A DNA stretch of 64,000 nucleotides from Beroe ovata (lineage: Eukaryota > Ctenophora > Nuda > Beroida > Beroidae), in contig CAMPET010000150.1 of assembly GCA_946803715.1 (NCBI GenBank), positions 57,079-121,078 of the forward strand, written 5' to 3'. Both the position numbers and the translations under genes were made by a program. This document shows, one piece after another, positions 35,101-44,125 of this stretch. Numbering within the stretch: position 1 is the stretch's first letter; each line of letters begins with the position of its first letter. Under the pieces are notes generated by a model. That model was not told where the DNA came from and searched no databases. It saw only the letters and a program-made list of their open reading frames with translations.

Positions 35101-35424
35101 GAAGGACATGACATGAAGATTAAACTTTATACTCACTTTAAGTCTGGAATAGATGATATCAAGCTCTTCTCCTGACCTATCACACGGCCTGGAAATGTCA
35201 TCCTATATTAGTGTATTAGCATACAACTTATAAGTTAATATGGTCCGTATGCTAAGATAGAAAAACTTTCTAGATAGAAAGAACTTACTCTTAAAACTCT
35301 GGACTCAATTCAGAAGTCAAAACTCTACCAGAGAATGCTGTTAACTTTAGTAAGTAGTGTTATAGTAGCAGTGATAGTCAAATGCCTACCTTTTATCAAG
35401 ACACGAGATCCACTCAGCGACCAT
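17723..35424 (-). CDS. RAPGEF4: Epac: cAMP-regulated guanine-nucleotide exchange factor for Rap GTPases (~30 exons)
   Basis: Exons in transcript order: 35424-35390, 35188-35137, 35008-34918, 34794-34706, 33719-33649, 33402-33336, 33153-33028, ~31880-31656 (5' edge unresolved), 31487-31378, 31147-31029, 30831-30727, 29842-29761, 29605-29460, 27894-27818, 23573-23485, 23151-23005, 22040-21964, 21804-21630, 21361-21280, 21178-21068, 20891-20728, 20475-20381, 20073-19920, 19760-19640, 19394-19273, 19047-18946, 18687-18546, 18332-18245, 18136-18072, 17923-17723. Order: [12 protein letters not shown] start, cyclic-nucleotide domain A ([27 protein letters not shown]), DEP ([10 protein letters not shown]), domain B with its phosphate-binding cassette intact ([14 protein letters not shown]), REM, RA, then CDC25-type GEF ([25 protein letters not shown]). 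About 1,100 aa. Epac2 binds cAMP and loads Rap1/2 with GTP at membranes. Two nucleotide domains make it Epac2-like; the symbol marks family, not proven orthology. An extra copy of exons 12-13 lies at 28615-28534 and 28359-28214. Confidence 0.93.
20094..20167. repeat. Short TGTAGGATT palindrome in an Epac intron
   Basis: TTGTAGGATTACTCCCTACC is mirrored by GGTAGGGAAAAACCCTACAA around a GGCGCC-containing centre. It is a shorter relative of the elements at 9464-9558 and 43567-43659, inserted in the intron between two RA-domain exons. Confidence 0.75.
21534..21646 (-). repeat. 11-bp minisatellite spanning an Epac 5' splice site
   Basis: On the minus strand the exon ending at 21630 runs straight into copies of ATTCAGGTGTC and its variant ATTCAGGTGAA. 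Three units make a 33-nt super-repeat that stays open and encodes [11 protein letters not shown] three times before the frame continues. Every unit contains CAG|GTG, so each is a potential 5' splice donor; only every third unit preserves frame. The donor used in the model is the first, because it restores REM-domain homology ([14 protein letters not shown]). Confidence 0.85.
23332..23445 (+). repeat. G-rich minisatellite in an Epac intron
   Basis: Imperfect copies of GTATTAAAGAGAGTGGGG shade into ATTTTAGAGAGT units. The plus strand has runs of 4-6 guanines, which become cytosine runs in the Epac transcript. Confidence 0.8.
24192..25873 (-). CDS. F-box/leucine-rich-repeat protein nested in an Epac intron (two exons, ~541 aa)
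   Basis: Exons 25873-24994 and 24937-24192 are joined by a 56-bp intron (GTGATA...CTTAG), phase 1. The N-terminus is an F-box ([20 protein letters not shown] then [20 protein letters not shown]), which should dock Skp1. Irregular leucine-rich repeats follow ([114 protein letters not shown]). The fold between repeats is broken by an acidic insert with about a dozen VPDN/IPDN units. A substrate-receptor role in an SCF ubiquitin ligase is inferred from the architecture. The gene lies wholly inside the Epac intron 23574-27817 on the same strand, so it needs its own promoter or escapes by splicing. The family member cannot be named. Confidence 0.85.
24521..24676 (-). repeat. In-frame 12/15-bp coding repeat (VPDN tract)
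   Basis: Copies of GTCCCTGACAAC and variants on the minus strand encode NNVPDN, NIVPDN and NIIPEN units inside the F-box/LRR gene. The plus-strand reading ([10 protein letters not shown]) is only the antisense shadow. Confidence 0.9.
27938..29152 (-). repeat. Direct duplication, first copy (contains two Epac exons)
   Basis: This 1.2 kb segment is repeated nearly base for base at 29154-30390. The two copies meet at a single N (29153). It contains the Epac exons 28615-28534 ([20 protein letters not shown]) and 28359-28214 ([20 protein letters not shown]). The other copy encodes the same peptides with synonymous changes only. An unmerged heterozygous haplotype is the simplest reading. Confidence 0.9.
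28361..28495. repeat. ~31-bp tandem repeat in duplication copy 1
   Basis: About four copies of GGGAAAAGTGTCATAATATC followed by ACACAATTCAC lie between the two duplicated Epac exons. The other haplotype-like copy has about three units at 29608-29712. Confidence 0.85.
29153..29153. other. Single-N assembly joint
   Basis: One undetermined base lies exactly between the two copies of the 1.2 kb duplication. Confidence 0.9.
29154..30390 (-). repeat. Direct duplication, second copy (contains two Epac exons)
   Basis: It starts with GAAGAGAAGCTGAGACTA and ends at CTATCGGATTATTA, matching the two ends of the first copy. It contains the equivalent exons 29842-29761 and 29605-29460. Differences are scattered substitutions and small indels in introns, and all exon changes seen are silent. 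Confidence 0.9.
30517..30679 (+). repeat. ~16-bp minisatellite in an Epac intron
   Basis: About ten imperfect copies of GTGGTGTCAAGGGACA lie 48 bases before the exon at 30727. The open frames over it are repeat translations. Confidence 0.9.
31779..31836. repeat. ~17-bp CCATAGCAAC repeat at the uncertain Epac exon
   Basis: Four copies of CCATAGCAACC or a close variant lie upstream, in Epac sense, of the segment encoding [20 protein letters not shown]. They could be coding (VAMGSVAM) or intronic. The exon's acceptor was not resolved because no in-phase AG was found in the open frame. Confidence 0.6.
32072..32802. other. 653-base assembly gap with CA and TG flanks
   Basis: A run of N covers 32110-32762. 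The left flank is (CA)n and the right flank is (TG)n, so the dinucleotide strand switches across the gap. It lies in an Epac intron between the cyclic-nucleotide domain A and DEP regions. A small exon could be hidden here, which may explain the phase mismatch at the next exon. Confidence 0.9.
33391..33475. repeat. ~42-bp tandem duplication over an Epac 3' splice site
   Basis: ACTGTAGCTGGCCTACACAA occurs at 33391 and again at 33431. In Epac sense this doubles the acceptor GTGTAG|GCCAG. The model uses the proximal copy at 33402; the distal one would add 40 nt and shift frame. Confidence 0.8.
34658..34705. repeat. 10-bp AATTAACGGT tandem repeat at an Epac splice donor
   Basis: About four copies of GGTAATTAAC abut the exon at 34706-34794. 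In Epac sense the intron begins GTTAATTACCGTTAATTACC, so the donor GTTAAT is itself the first repeat unit. Confidence 0.8.
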
Positions 35425-35796
35425 TTCGCTTTACCTATAGAACAAGAATTAAGCATGTTGCAATCGTAGGTACCGAAACATTGTAATCTGATAAACTCAA
35501 ATAATACAAAAAGAGAATGTGTTCTATCATTACTGATGCCTATGTCAATGAAAAATAGAATGCTTATGAGATCATTTTCTAAGTCACGGTCCATACTGGG
35601 TTTCCGCACCGACTACCAATAATGGTTGATGACTCAAAGTTTGCATCGTTAGCTGGTATCTAGCTGGTATCCGTTGTACTAATGTTTGCAGTTTACCCAA
35701 ATAACAAAGTGCTTTATTCAGTATTCCAGGGTCCCCTTAAACTCGTATAAGATAATACCGACTGTACTTGAACACTTATTATATATTCTCTTGCTG
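35425..35796 (-). other. Epac 5' UTR and upstream region
   Basis: The start codon (35424-35422) lies in an exon whose acceptor is probably at 35434 (CTATAG|GTAAAGCGAAATG), so at least one non-coding 5' exon should lie further right. I could not identify it or a core promoter. The first tandem-array unit begins about 370 bases upstream. Confidence 0.45.
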
Positions 35797-36848
35797 TTAT
35801 GTGCGCAGTTATCTTGCTGTTTACCGCATTGTACGTCTATCACTTTCCGCCGCATCAAAAGCACGCCAAAACTGATCATGAACACTCACATGTTGAATCT
35901 ACACGTGAAAACACAAGTCAAACAAGTCAATAGTATTTGAGCTACGGTAAAGGAGAAAGGGAGCTGTTTTTCATCGTCACCATAAGGACTTAGATCTTAA
36001 AGCTGGACTTACACGCTATGACTGAAGCCATAGTTATACACAACATTATGGAGGTTATTGACCCGCTGATCATGTTCTACGGGCGCTCTCTTATACTGCT
36101 TGATAAATATTATGGAGAAACGGGGCAGTTTTAAACGCAAGGTTTCTGCCGCTAAAATATTGGCATTTCAGATGGGGGTCAATTCATCCTCTCGAACCCT
36201 GACTTGACTTCTAAATTTCCTGAACAGCGGAAATACTGTGCGGCTCCCGGTTTCGGCTTGCAAGAGTTCAAGCGACGTGATTTTCTAAACATAGACCGCA
36301 TTGATCATATTTCATAGCGCAGGATCATGCCCAGCGAAATCTTTTCCCAATGGATGCCAAGAACACAAAAAGGATCTTGGTTTGTACCGATCTATGGACA
36401 TTGGACACATGCAGTATGCACTCAGATGATAAAATCTGGCAAGTGGCACATAATTGGTCGCCCCATTCACTTATTCACAACCACTTAGTAGACATAAAAC
36501 AAATCAGATCATAACAATGATATCATAACAATTGAGCAAATGATAAACTCTTATTTCGGTTAGGACACAGTAAGTGGCAAACAATGGCATTTTCATTGGA
36601 CCTTATTATTGGACCATTTAGGTCAACATAGGTGACCGAGTTTAGCTAATTGATTGCTTAATTTACTTGTTATCAGGTTCATTCCATCACAAGGTACCAT
36701 TAGCCCCAATTCCATGGGCAATTACCCCAATACCGAGTGAGTCCCAAAGAGAGCAATGGCGAAGGTGTGCAGTTCTGCTAACTGCAGTGCAGTTAGCAGA
36801 ACGAGTTAAACTAATTGAGATTATCCTCAACGAACGATTGATGGGCTG

Positions 36849-36921
36849 AAACCCTAACCCTAACCTAACAGTGACACTGGTCCTTACCCTTACCCTTACC
36901 CTAACCCTAACCATAACCTAT
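36849..36921 (+). repeat. Interstitial telomere-like tract, array unit 1
   Basis: CCCTAACCCTAACCTAAC is followed, after a short spacer, by CCTTACCCTTACCC and CCTAACCCTAACCATAACC. The motif is the C-rich strand of the metazoan TTAGGG telomere repeat with variants. Confidence 0.75.
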
Positions 36922-38237
36922 GAGTCTGTGCGCAGTAGTCGTTTGGTATAGAATCAACTTGATTGTGGTGCAATCCAAAGGTGTATGGGTATACTGCAAA
37001 CATAGCAAAATACTGGATATCGATTTTCTAATACAAGGTTTGAGATAAGGGAGGGAAGAATCTTAACTGTTATTCATCAGCAGTTACCCTACACATGTGC
37101 ATAGTTGTTGTTTCAAGAATCAGAGGTGCCTAATCAGCCCGAAATATTGACAGTGCTCGCTGATAGACCTTGGAAATAAAATCTTGTGTGCTCAGATCTC
37201 TTGCTGTTTACCGCATTGTACGTCTATCACTTTCCGCCGCATCAAAAGCACACCAAGACTGATCATGAACACTCACATGTTGAATCTACACGTGAAAACA
37301 CAAGTCAAACAAGTCAGTAGTATTTGATCAACGGTAAAGGAGAAAGGGAGCTGTTTTTCATCGTCACCATAAGGACTAAGATCTTAAAGCTGGACTTACA
37401 CGCTATGACTGAAGCTATAGTTATACACAACATTATGGAGGTTATTGGCCCGCTGATCATGTTCTACGGGCGCTCTCTTATACTGCTTGATAAATATCAT
37501 GGAGAAACGGAGCAGTTTTAAACGCAAGGTTTCTGCCGCTAAAATATTGGCATTTCAGATGGGGGTCAATTCATCCTCTCGAACCCTGACTTGACTTCTA
37601 AATTTCCTGAACAGCGGAAATACTGTGCGGCTCCCGGTTTCGGCTTGCAAGAGTTCAAGCGACGTGATTTTCTAAACATAGACCGCATTGATCATATTTC
37701 ATAGCGCAGGATCATGCCCAGCGAAATCTTTTCCCAATGGATGCCAAGAACACAAAAAGGATCTTGGTTTGTACCGATCTATGGACATTGGACACATGCA
37801 GTATGCACTCAGATGATAAAATCTGGCAAGTGGCACATAAATGGTCGCCTCATTCACTTAATTACAACCACTCAGTAGACATAAAACAAATCAGATCATC
37901 ACAATGATGTCATAACAATTCAGCAAATGATAAACTCTTATTTCGGTTAGGACACAGTAAGTGGCAAACAATGGCATTTTCATTGGACCTTATTATTGGA
38001 CCATTTAGGTCAACATAGGTGACCGAGTTTAGCTAATTGATTGCTTAATTCACCTGCTATAAGGTTCATTCCATCACAAGGTACCATTAGCCCCAATTCC
38101 ATGGGCAATTACCCCAATACCGAGTGAGTCCCAAAGAGAGCAATGGCGAAGGTGTGCAGTTCTGCTAACTGCAGTGCAGGTAGCAGAACGAGTTTAACTA
38201 ATTGAGAATATCCTCAACGAATGATTGATGGGCTGAA

Positions 38238-38307
38238 ACCCTGACCCTAACCTAACAGTGACACTGGTCCTTACCCTTACCCTTACCCTGACCCTAACTA
38301 TAACCTA
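38238..38307 (+). repeat. Interstitial telomere-like tract, array unit 2
   Basis: The same tract as at 36849-36921, slightly more decayed (CCCTGACCCTAACC, CCTTACCCTTACCC). Unit 3 lacks it. Confidence 0.7.
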
Positions 38308-39345
38308 TGAGTATGTGCGCAGTTGTCGTTCGGTATAGACTCAACTTGATTGTGGTGCAATCCAAAGTCTTATCTATAGAGCACAGATGTGGATGTGTAA
38401 CATAGCGAAAGACTGGATATCGACTTTCTAATCCAAGAATTGACGTAAAAGAGGGAAGAATCTAAACTGCGATTCATCAGCGGATACCTTATACATGTGC
38501 GTAGTTGTCGTGTCAAGAATCAGGGGTACCTAATCAGTCCGAAACATTGACAGTGCTCCCTGTTAGACCGTGGAAATAAAATCTTATGTGCGCAGTTCTC
38601 TTGATGTTTACCGCAATCCGCATTGTATGTCTTTCACATTCCGCCGCATCAAAAGCACACCAAGACTGATCATGAACACTCACATGTTGAATCTACACGT
38701 GAAAACACAAGTCATACATGTCAGTAGTATTTGATCAACGGTAAAGGAGAAAGGGAGCTGTTTTTCATCGTCACCATGAGGACTAAGATCTTAAAGCTGG
38801 ACTTACACGCTACGACTGAAGCCATAGTTATACACAACATCATGGAGGTTATTAGCCCGCTGATCATGTTCTTCGGGCGCTCTCTTATACTGCTTGATAA
38901 ATATTATGGAGAAACGGAGCAGTTTTAAACGCAAGGTTTCTGCCGCTAAAATATTGGCATTTCAGATGGGGGCCAATTCATCATATCGAACCCTGACTTG
39001 ACTTCTAAATTTCCTGAACAGCGGAAATACTCTGCGGCTCCCGGTTTCGGCTTGCAAGAGTTCAAGCGACGTGATTTCCTAAACATAGACCGCATTGATC
39101 ATATTTCAGAGCGCTGGGTCATGCCCAGCGAAATCTTTTCCCAATGGATGCCAAGAACACAAAAAGGATCTTGGTTTGTACCGATCAATAGACACATGCA
39201 GTATGCACTCAGATGATAGAATCTGGCAAGTGGCACATAAATGGTCCCCTCATTCACTTAATCACAACCACTTAATAGACATAAAACGAATCAGATCATT
39301 TACTTGTTATCAGGTTCATTCCATCACAAGGTACCATTTGCCCCA

Positions 39346-40844
39346 ATTAGGCGCAATTGTGCGCAGTTTTCGGCAGGCCGCTGCAACTACAGTAGTGAGA
39401 ACTGTCCTTTGATTCCTGGCTAAATTGATTCCACGTATAAGCTCCTCGAGTATTGTGAAGAACTGTGTTCGTCTATGATACACTCAAGCAGATCATAGTC
39501 CATGTGATCATGTGATCCATTTCTCGCCCGTAAGGCACGTGATATGGTGACGAATGTGATATACACGTGTACGTGTGCCAGAGGATTCCGACATGTGATG
39601 CGTGCACAGCTTCACCAACTGCTCATCATGCAATGAATTTCTTCATGATGATCAACGCCGTAATATGTGAAAAACTCCATGTACCACCCGCACAATCGGC
39701 ACTAAAGCTCAATCATAAGTGGGTTATGGTTCTCCCCGTAAATTGCCACAACTTTGACAATATTTGCTGCGAATGTCATACTGCCCCCATTTTGTTCACT
39801 GCCTATTTGACATAATTCTATCACGATTTTTCGTTTTGAATATCTCACCTTGCTTTGAGAACAATGTTAATGACGGTGATTCATCTGTATTGTTATGTCT
39901 TTATGTATGCGTCTGTTTACACTTTACGGTTTGTGTGTGTGTGTGTGTGNTCGCTGACCGATTGTTTTTGTTCAGTAGAATGATTCATGTACAATAGTAA
40001 TTAAACGTTGTTGTTACGTTGTTACGTTGTTGTTACGTCCCCATTTGGATTAAGATTAGGGACACTTCAAATGAGTTTGTTTGGCGTCACGTCTTACGAC
40101 TTTTTAATAGATAAGGGTAACCGAAGTTTCCATCTTTTTATTTCATCCCTGATCTAAAAAAGAATACATATATAAATCATTGTGTTAAGCTTGCTTATAA
40201 CGGGGTAATTCATCCTGAAACCCCTCCCTTTCATTGCCTAGGATTGTCCAACATAGGTATATGCAGATTGTTTATGAACAATGATCGTAGTCACATGCGT
40301 ATTGTGTGTGTGTGTGTGTGTGTGTGTGTTATAATAGAGACTAACAAATGATCGGTAGACGGTGGCTCGCATTCACGAGGCATCATTCCTGAGTTCACGA
40401 GTCACGTGTGTTACGCAGAGACTCACGCAGAAAAATAGCGTGGCAGCTAGCGCAGTAAGTCTTCCCGACTTTAAAGGTACGGGACACCATCTGCTCTGCC
40501 CCAGTCTCGCCTGTTACTGGTTTACTGGCGGCCAGTGCTGCTCAGTCGCAATGTCTCAGTTCGCTGCTCTTCCAATCATAACTATGTCAGCCCAGTTCAG
40601 ATACGCATGGTGCATTGTGGTAGGCATCATACGCTTATCCAACCTGAAATTCGCATTGCAATAATATTCGACACCCATTATCCATGGACACTTTGTAAAT
40701 TACGGCAATTGTCGATGGACGTTTCAAGGATACGCTTTCAGAAAATATCGAGTTGTCAAAAGGCAGATTTTAGCTCTGCTTTTACCATATCAGTGCACAA
40801 GTGAAGCATTTAATCGCTTTTTAAACAGTTCACTAGGGAGAAAT
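39346..40844. other. Spacer upstream of the Ly6-like gene
   Basis: No gene was recognised. It holds (GT)n tracts at about 39930-39949, next to a single N at 39950, and at about 40302-40329, and a TTGTTACG repeat at about 40005-40036. A 100-residue open frame at 40362-40664 has no recognisable motif. The promoter and 5' UTR of the gene starting at 40845 should lie at its right end. Confidence 0.5.
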
Positions 40845-41818
40845 ATGAAGCTGGTACTCGCCCTCTTCCTGACTTTTTGCGTCGACTGTAAGTTCCTTAT
40901 TATATCACTCTTATTATTATCACACTCTTTATTGAAGCATTTTTTAGGAAGCGCAAAAATACAGCCTCAGTTCTTTTTCAGATGGCAGTACTACTATAAA
41001 ATGTAATACGGGTACTGACGCGGCATCCCTATCCTCGGGTGATTGTGCAGACACGGAAGCTACGACATGTACTTCGTAAGTATGATCACTCATTATTCTC
41101 TCTCACAATGTCCAGTTGATGGTCGGTTTTCCCGTCTTGTCTCTGAGGACACGAATGAAGACACCATAATTCTTCTTGCCCCCAGCCCCATGTTTGTTGA
41201 GTACACAGGAATGTCAGACCAGGCTTACGGCTGTGGTTTATGTGGTGAAGCGAAAGGTATAACTTGCGAAGAGTGTATCGGAGAAGCCGCTTCTGCCTGC
41301 AACAATGCAGGTACTACCCCTTGAAACGTTTTCTTCTTACACATTACTTACCAACTAGGTCGCTGGGTTGATATTAACAAATGTCTGTTATTAAGCTGCT
41401 TTGACCTGCAGTTGAATCACAAACGTTTGAGTGCTACGGCTATACTTATGACTCCGAAACCAAGAAGTTCAAAGCTAATACCAAGGCCACCACTTGCAAT
41501 GCCTTGAAGACCACTGCAATCAAGTGCAACAGGTATAGTCCAGCCCTAGCAACTCTGAACATTACCTCCTCACTCCAATTAGCTCCTATGTCGAACTCCT
41601 GAGTTTTACACAAACCTTAATACTCCATCTCTTGCCACAGCCCGGGCGAATCTGCAGAATCTGGCTACCAACAGGCCAATGGGGGATGTGGACCGTGTGC
41701 CGCTGGTACTATAGATGCTAAGACCTGTGAGGAGTGCAAAACGACAGGATGCAACTCAGCCACAGCCCTCACATTCGTGCTGGCACCACTTCTAGCTGTC
41801 CTCTACTGCATGCTGTAA
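40845..41818 (+). CDS. Secreted, probably GPI-anchored Ly6/uPAR-like protein with two cysteine-rich domains (5 exons, 186 aa)
   Basis: Exons 40845-40887, 40982-41075, 41186-41310, 41412-41532 and 41641-41818 join in frame at GT-AG introns of 94-108 bp. The product starts with a signal peptide (MKLVLALFLTFCVDYGS). It ends with a hydrophobic tail (ALTFVLAPLLAVLYCML) typical of GPI attachment. Between them lie two similar modules of eight cysteines, each closing with TCEEC followed by a C-N pair (CGLCGEAKGITCEEC...ACN and CGPCAAGTIDAKTCEEC...GCN). A terminal CN is the hallmark of three-finger (Ly6/uPAR) domains. Each module is encoded by two exons with the same phases (1 outside, 2 inside), showing an internal duplication. 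A surface receptor or modulator role is inferred; the ligand is unknown. Confidence 0.85.
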
Positions 41819-43490
41819 ACTGTGCGACTTCCTACTACGTCGCCCGAGCTGCAAACTGTAGGACTAGCTCTATTACCTATCTTATTACATATACACATTG
41901 TGAACTCTGCGGCTCATTTTAGTTTGTTTTCACCCAGTATGTAACTTTTTCCATTCCGTTGCAAGAGGTTGAGTGTTATAGTCATTGACTACCACCATAG
42001 CCTTGAGTGGAAGATATCTTTTGTGGCTTTCCTTGTTCATATCATTTGGACATTGGCAGTTAGAATTAGTTGATCTAAAATAACTTGTTTTTTATTCCAT
42101 TCCATAATTGACATACTTTGGGCTTGTGGTAAGGTGATGTAGATACGTTGACCTATGAGAATCAAATACAAATCCATAATCATAGGAACTCTCCCCTGAA
42201 GAGGGGGGACTATTCAGAGATAAATTGAGTTAGATCTTGGCTGTTGTGTATGATTCAACATTCTGGAAACTGTCATTAAGGCCAAAGCTCTCCTGAGCTG
42301 AAAAGCAGTTCCCTTTACAGATATTTAGGTGGAGTGGTCCACTGGTCCACAATAGGCTTTGATGAGTCCTGATAGTTTTTAGGAGCTTTTGGATTGTGGC
42401 TTAATGGCAGGACTGCAGTGAGTTGAAGGTGTGGTAGAACAACTCCAGGACATCTAAAGTTGTTCTGGTTTAGTTAGTTCTGGCAAAATCAACATCATTC
42501 CATTCCACATCTCAACTCCGAGGTACTGAGAGCTCATCTGTCAGATAAGATGTAAAAAAGTATGTCAAAAATAATCAATGTTGCAATCACTATCAGTAGT
42601 CAAGTGATTGATTGAAGAACTCCTTCTTAACCCTGCTGCTACAAACAATAACTCTATGCATAATGCATACCGGGGAATGAAAAGTGAGTTTCAAGGCTTT
42701 CCTGTGATGGATGCTAAATGCTTCCTCTTACATTTGACCCCATGGTACATTCTATCCCCTTTTCCTGAGATTGTATTTCTCCTGTTAAAATGAGGGATAA
42801 AGTGTCAGGGGATGAATTGAATTGAATTGAATATTTTTGACATGAATCATCTCTACTATTCACTTAAATTCATCCCTATGAGACATCACTAGTTAGTACC
42901 CCAGACTGGGCACCCTGAATAAAACATTTATATAACAACTTATTGCGTCAAATATACATGGAAAAGTAAAAAATTGTCATTAATAACAGTTAATAGCAGT
43001 TATTAACAGTTGATAAACCTAACAAATATTATATTCAGATGACAAAAACTTATATTCAGATGACAAAATATATAATTTGATAAGATAAAAACTTAGAACA
43101 CATGCAATGCTTGAGAAAATTAGCTTCAGTCAAAAGGCTATTAGATGAATGATTAAGAATTTCGAACATATATAAGTATATCTATATTATAATCGAGAGA
43201 GTATCTTAAAACGTAGATCATCAGCGGGGGCTACAAATGGAGTAGAAGAGCCGCGATTTTTTGCATGGTGGTAGGAAAAGACAAAATCTGGTTAAATGTC
43301 GAGCCAGAATTTTGATTCAGGTCTTAGGTTTTCTGCAATCGGCGTCGAAAATTTGAAAAATCATGGTATAGTACCCGCGGATGATCGATGTTAAGTTTAC
43401 AAGGTCCCTCATATCTCGAGAACCAAAAAACGTAGTAGCTTATATAATATGAAACAGTGGACAGATAACATCCGGCAAACAATGTATATG
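41819..43490. other. 3' region of the Ly6-like gene and intergenic DNA
   Basis: AT-rich, with no recognisable gene. It includes a GAATT pentamer run at about 42812-42831 (GAATTGAATTGAATTGAATA). The 3' UTR of the Ly6-like gene must begin here, but no clear polyadenylation signal was found. Confidence 0.55.
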
Positions 43491-43566
43491 TTGCTTGCTT
43501 TTATAAAAGCGCGCGAAACGAAATTCTCGACAGGGTCTATCATCGATTTGTAAGATTTTACCCTAT

Positions 43567-43659
43567 TGTAGGATTTTACCCTACCGTCGGTGCGCGCGAT
43601 TTTCAATCCGCCCCGCCAGGGATAAAATCCCGCCAGCAAGGGTAGGGTGAAATCCTACA
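43567..43659. repeat. 93-bp TGTAGGATTTTACCC palindrome plus partial copies
   Basis: TGTAGGATTTTACCCTACCG at the left mirrors GGTAGGGTGAAATCCTACA at the right. A half-copy precedes it (TGTAAGATTTTACCC at 43549) and a shortened copy follows (43660-43720). Confidence 0.85.
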
Positions 43660-43990
43660 ATTACCCTACCGTCGGTGGGTGCGATTTTCAATCCCGCCAG
43701 CAAATGTAGGGTAAAATCTTTTGAATCATTAATTGTGTTCCATCGCTGCGTGACCCAAATACTCCGCGCGCTGCGCGTCTCCTTTTTACGACTTTTCAGT
43801 TCACTGAGTAGAACAGAGGCGCGTTGTCGATCGATGATAGAACCTGTCGAGAATTTCGTCGCGCGCGCGCGCAACTTATTCTCATCAGCGGTCTGGCATC
43901 GCCCGACAAAGAGGCGCGCAACATCAACATGTGCACAATCGATTGTCAGATTTTATCTCGCGCGCACGAAAACCTGAGGTTAGATATATT

Positions 43991-44125
43991 TGTCAGATGT
44001 TACCTGACCTGTTTCTCGCGCGCGGCGCCGAGCGCCTTCATCGAAGGCCGAAGCAGTCCTGTTTCGGCCTTCGATGAAGGCGCGCGCGCCGCGCGCGAGA
44101 AACAGGTCAGGTATAACATCTGACA
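43991..44125. repeat. 135-bp near-perfect palindrome
   Basis: The left arm TGTCAGATGTTACCTGACCT continues to GCCTTCATCGAAGGCCGAAG and CAG. The right arm mirrors it, from CTGTTTCGGCCTTCGATGAA to AGGTCAGGTATAACATCTGA and CA. The centre is two bases (TC). Only a handful of mismatches and one 2-nt indel separate the arms. Such structures extrude as cruciforms and are hard to assemble. Confidence 0.85.

Larger units (their letters stand above)
35797..39345 (+). repeat. Tandem array of three ~1.39 kb units
   Basis: Units start at about 35797, 37183 and 38584; the first two are nearly full and the third lacks the end. Shared landmarks are GTTTACCGCATTGTACGTCT, then GAGGTTATTG and CCGCTGATCATGTTCTACGG, then GAACAGCGGAAATACTGTGC, then a hairpin GTTCTGCTAACTGCA / TGCAGTTAGCAGAAC and a telomere-like tract in units 1 and 2. 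A plus-strand frame in unit 1 reads LAVMCAVILLFTALYVYHFP followed by a hydrophilic PPHQKHAKTDHEHSHVE. Downstream, a frame reads LTSKFPEQRKYCAAPGFGLQ and EFKRRDFLNIDRIDHIS. Together these resemble scraps of a type II membrane protein with stops and shifts. I do not recognise the family. It is either a decayed gene amplified in tandem or a transposon fragment. Confidence 0.75.

Noticed and set aside
36687-36914. Minus-strand frame starting MVRVRVRVRVR
   Set aside because: It is a translation of the telomere-like repeat and has no domain.
40362-40664. 100-residue frame upstream of the Ly6-like gene
   Set aside because: No recognisable motif, no splice partner and no homology that I could see. 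It may be 5' UTR or spacer.
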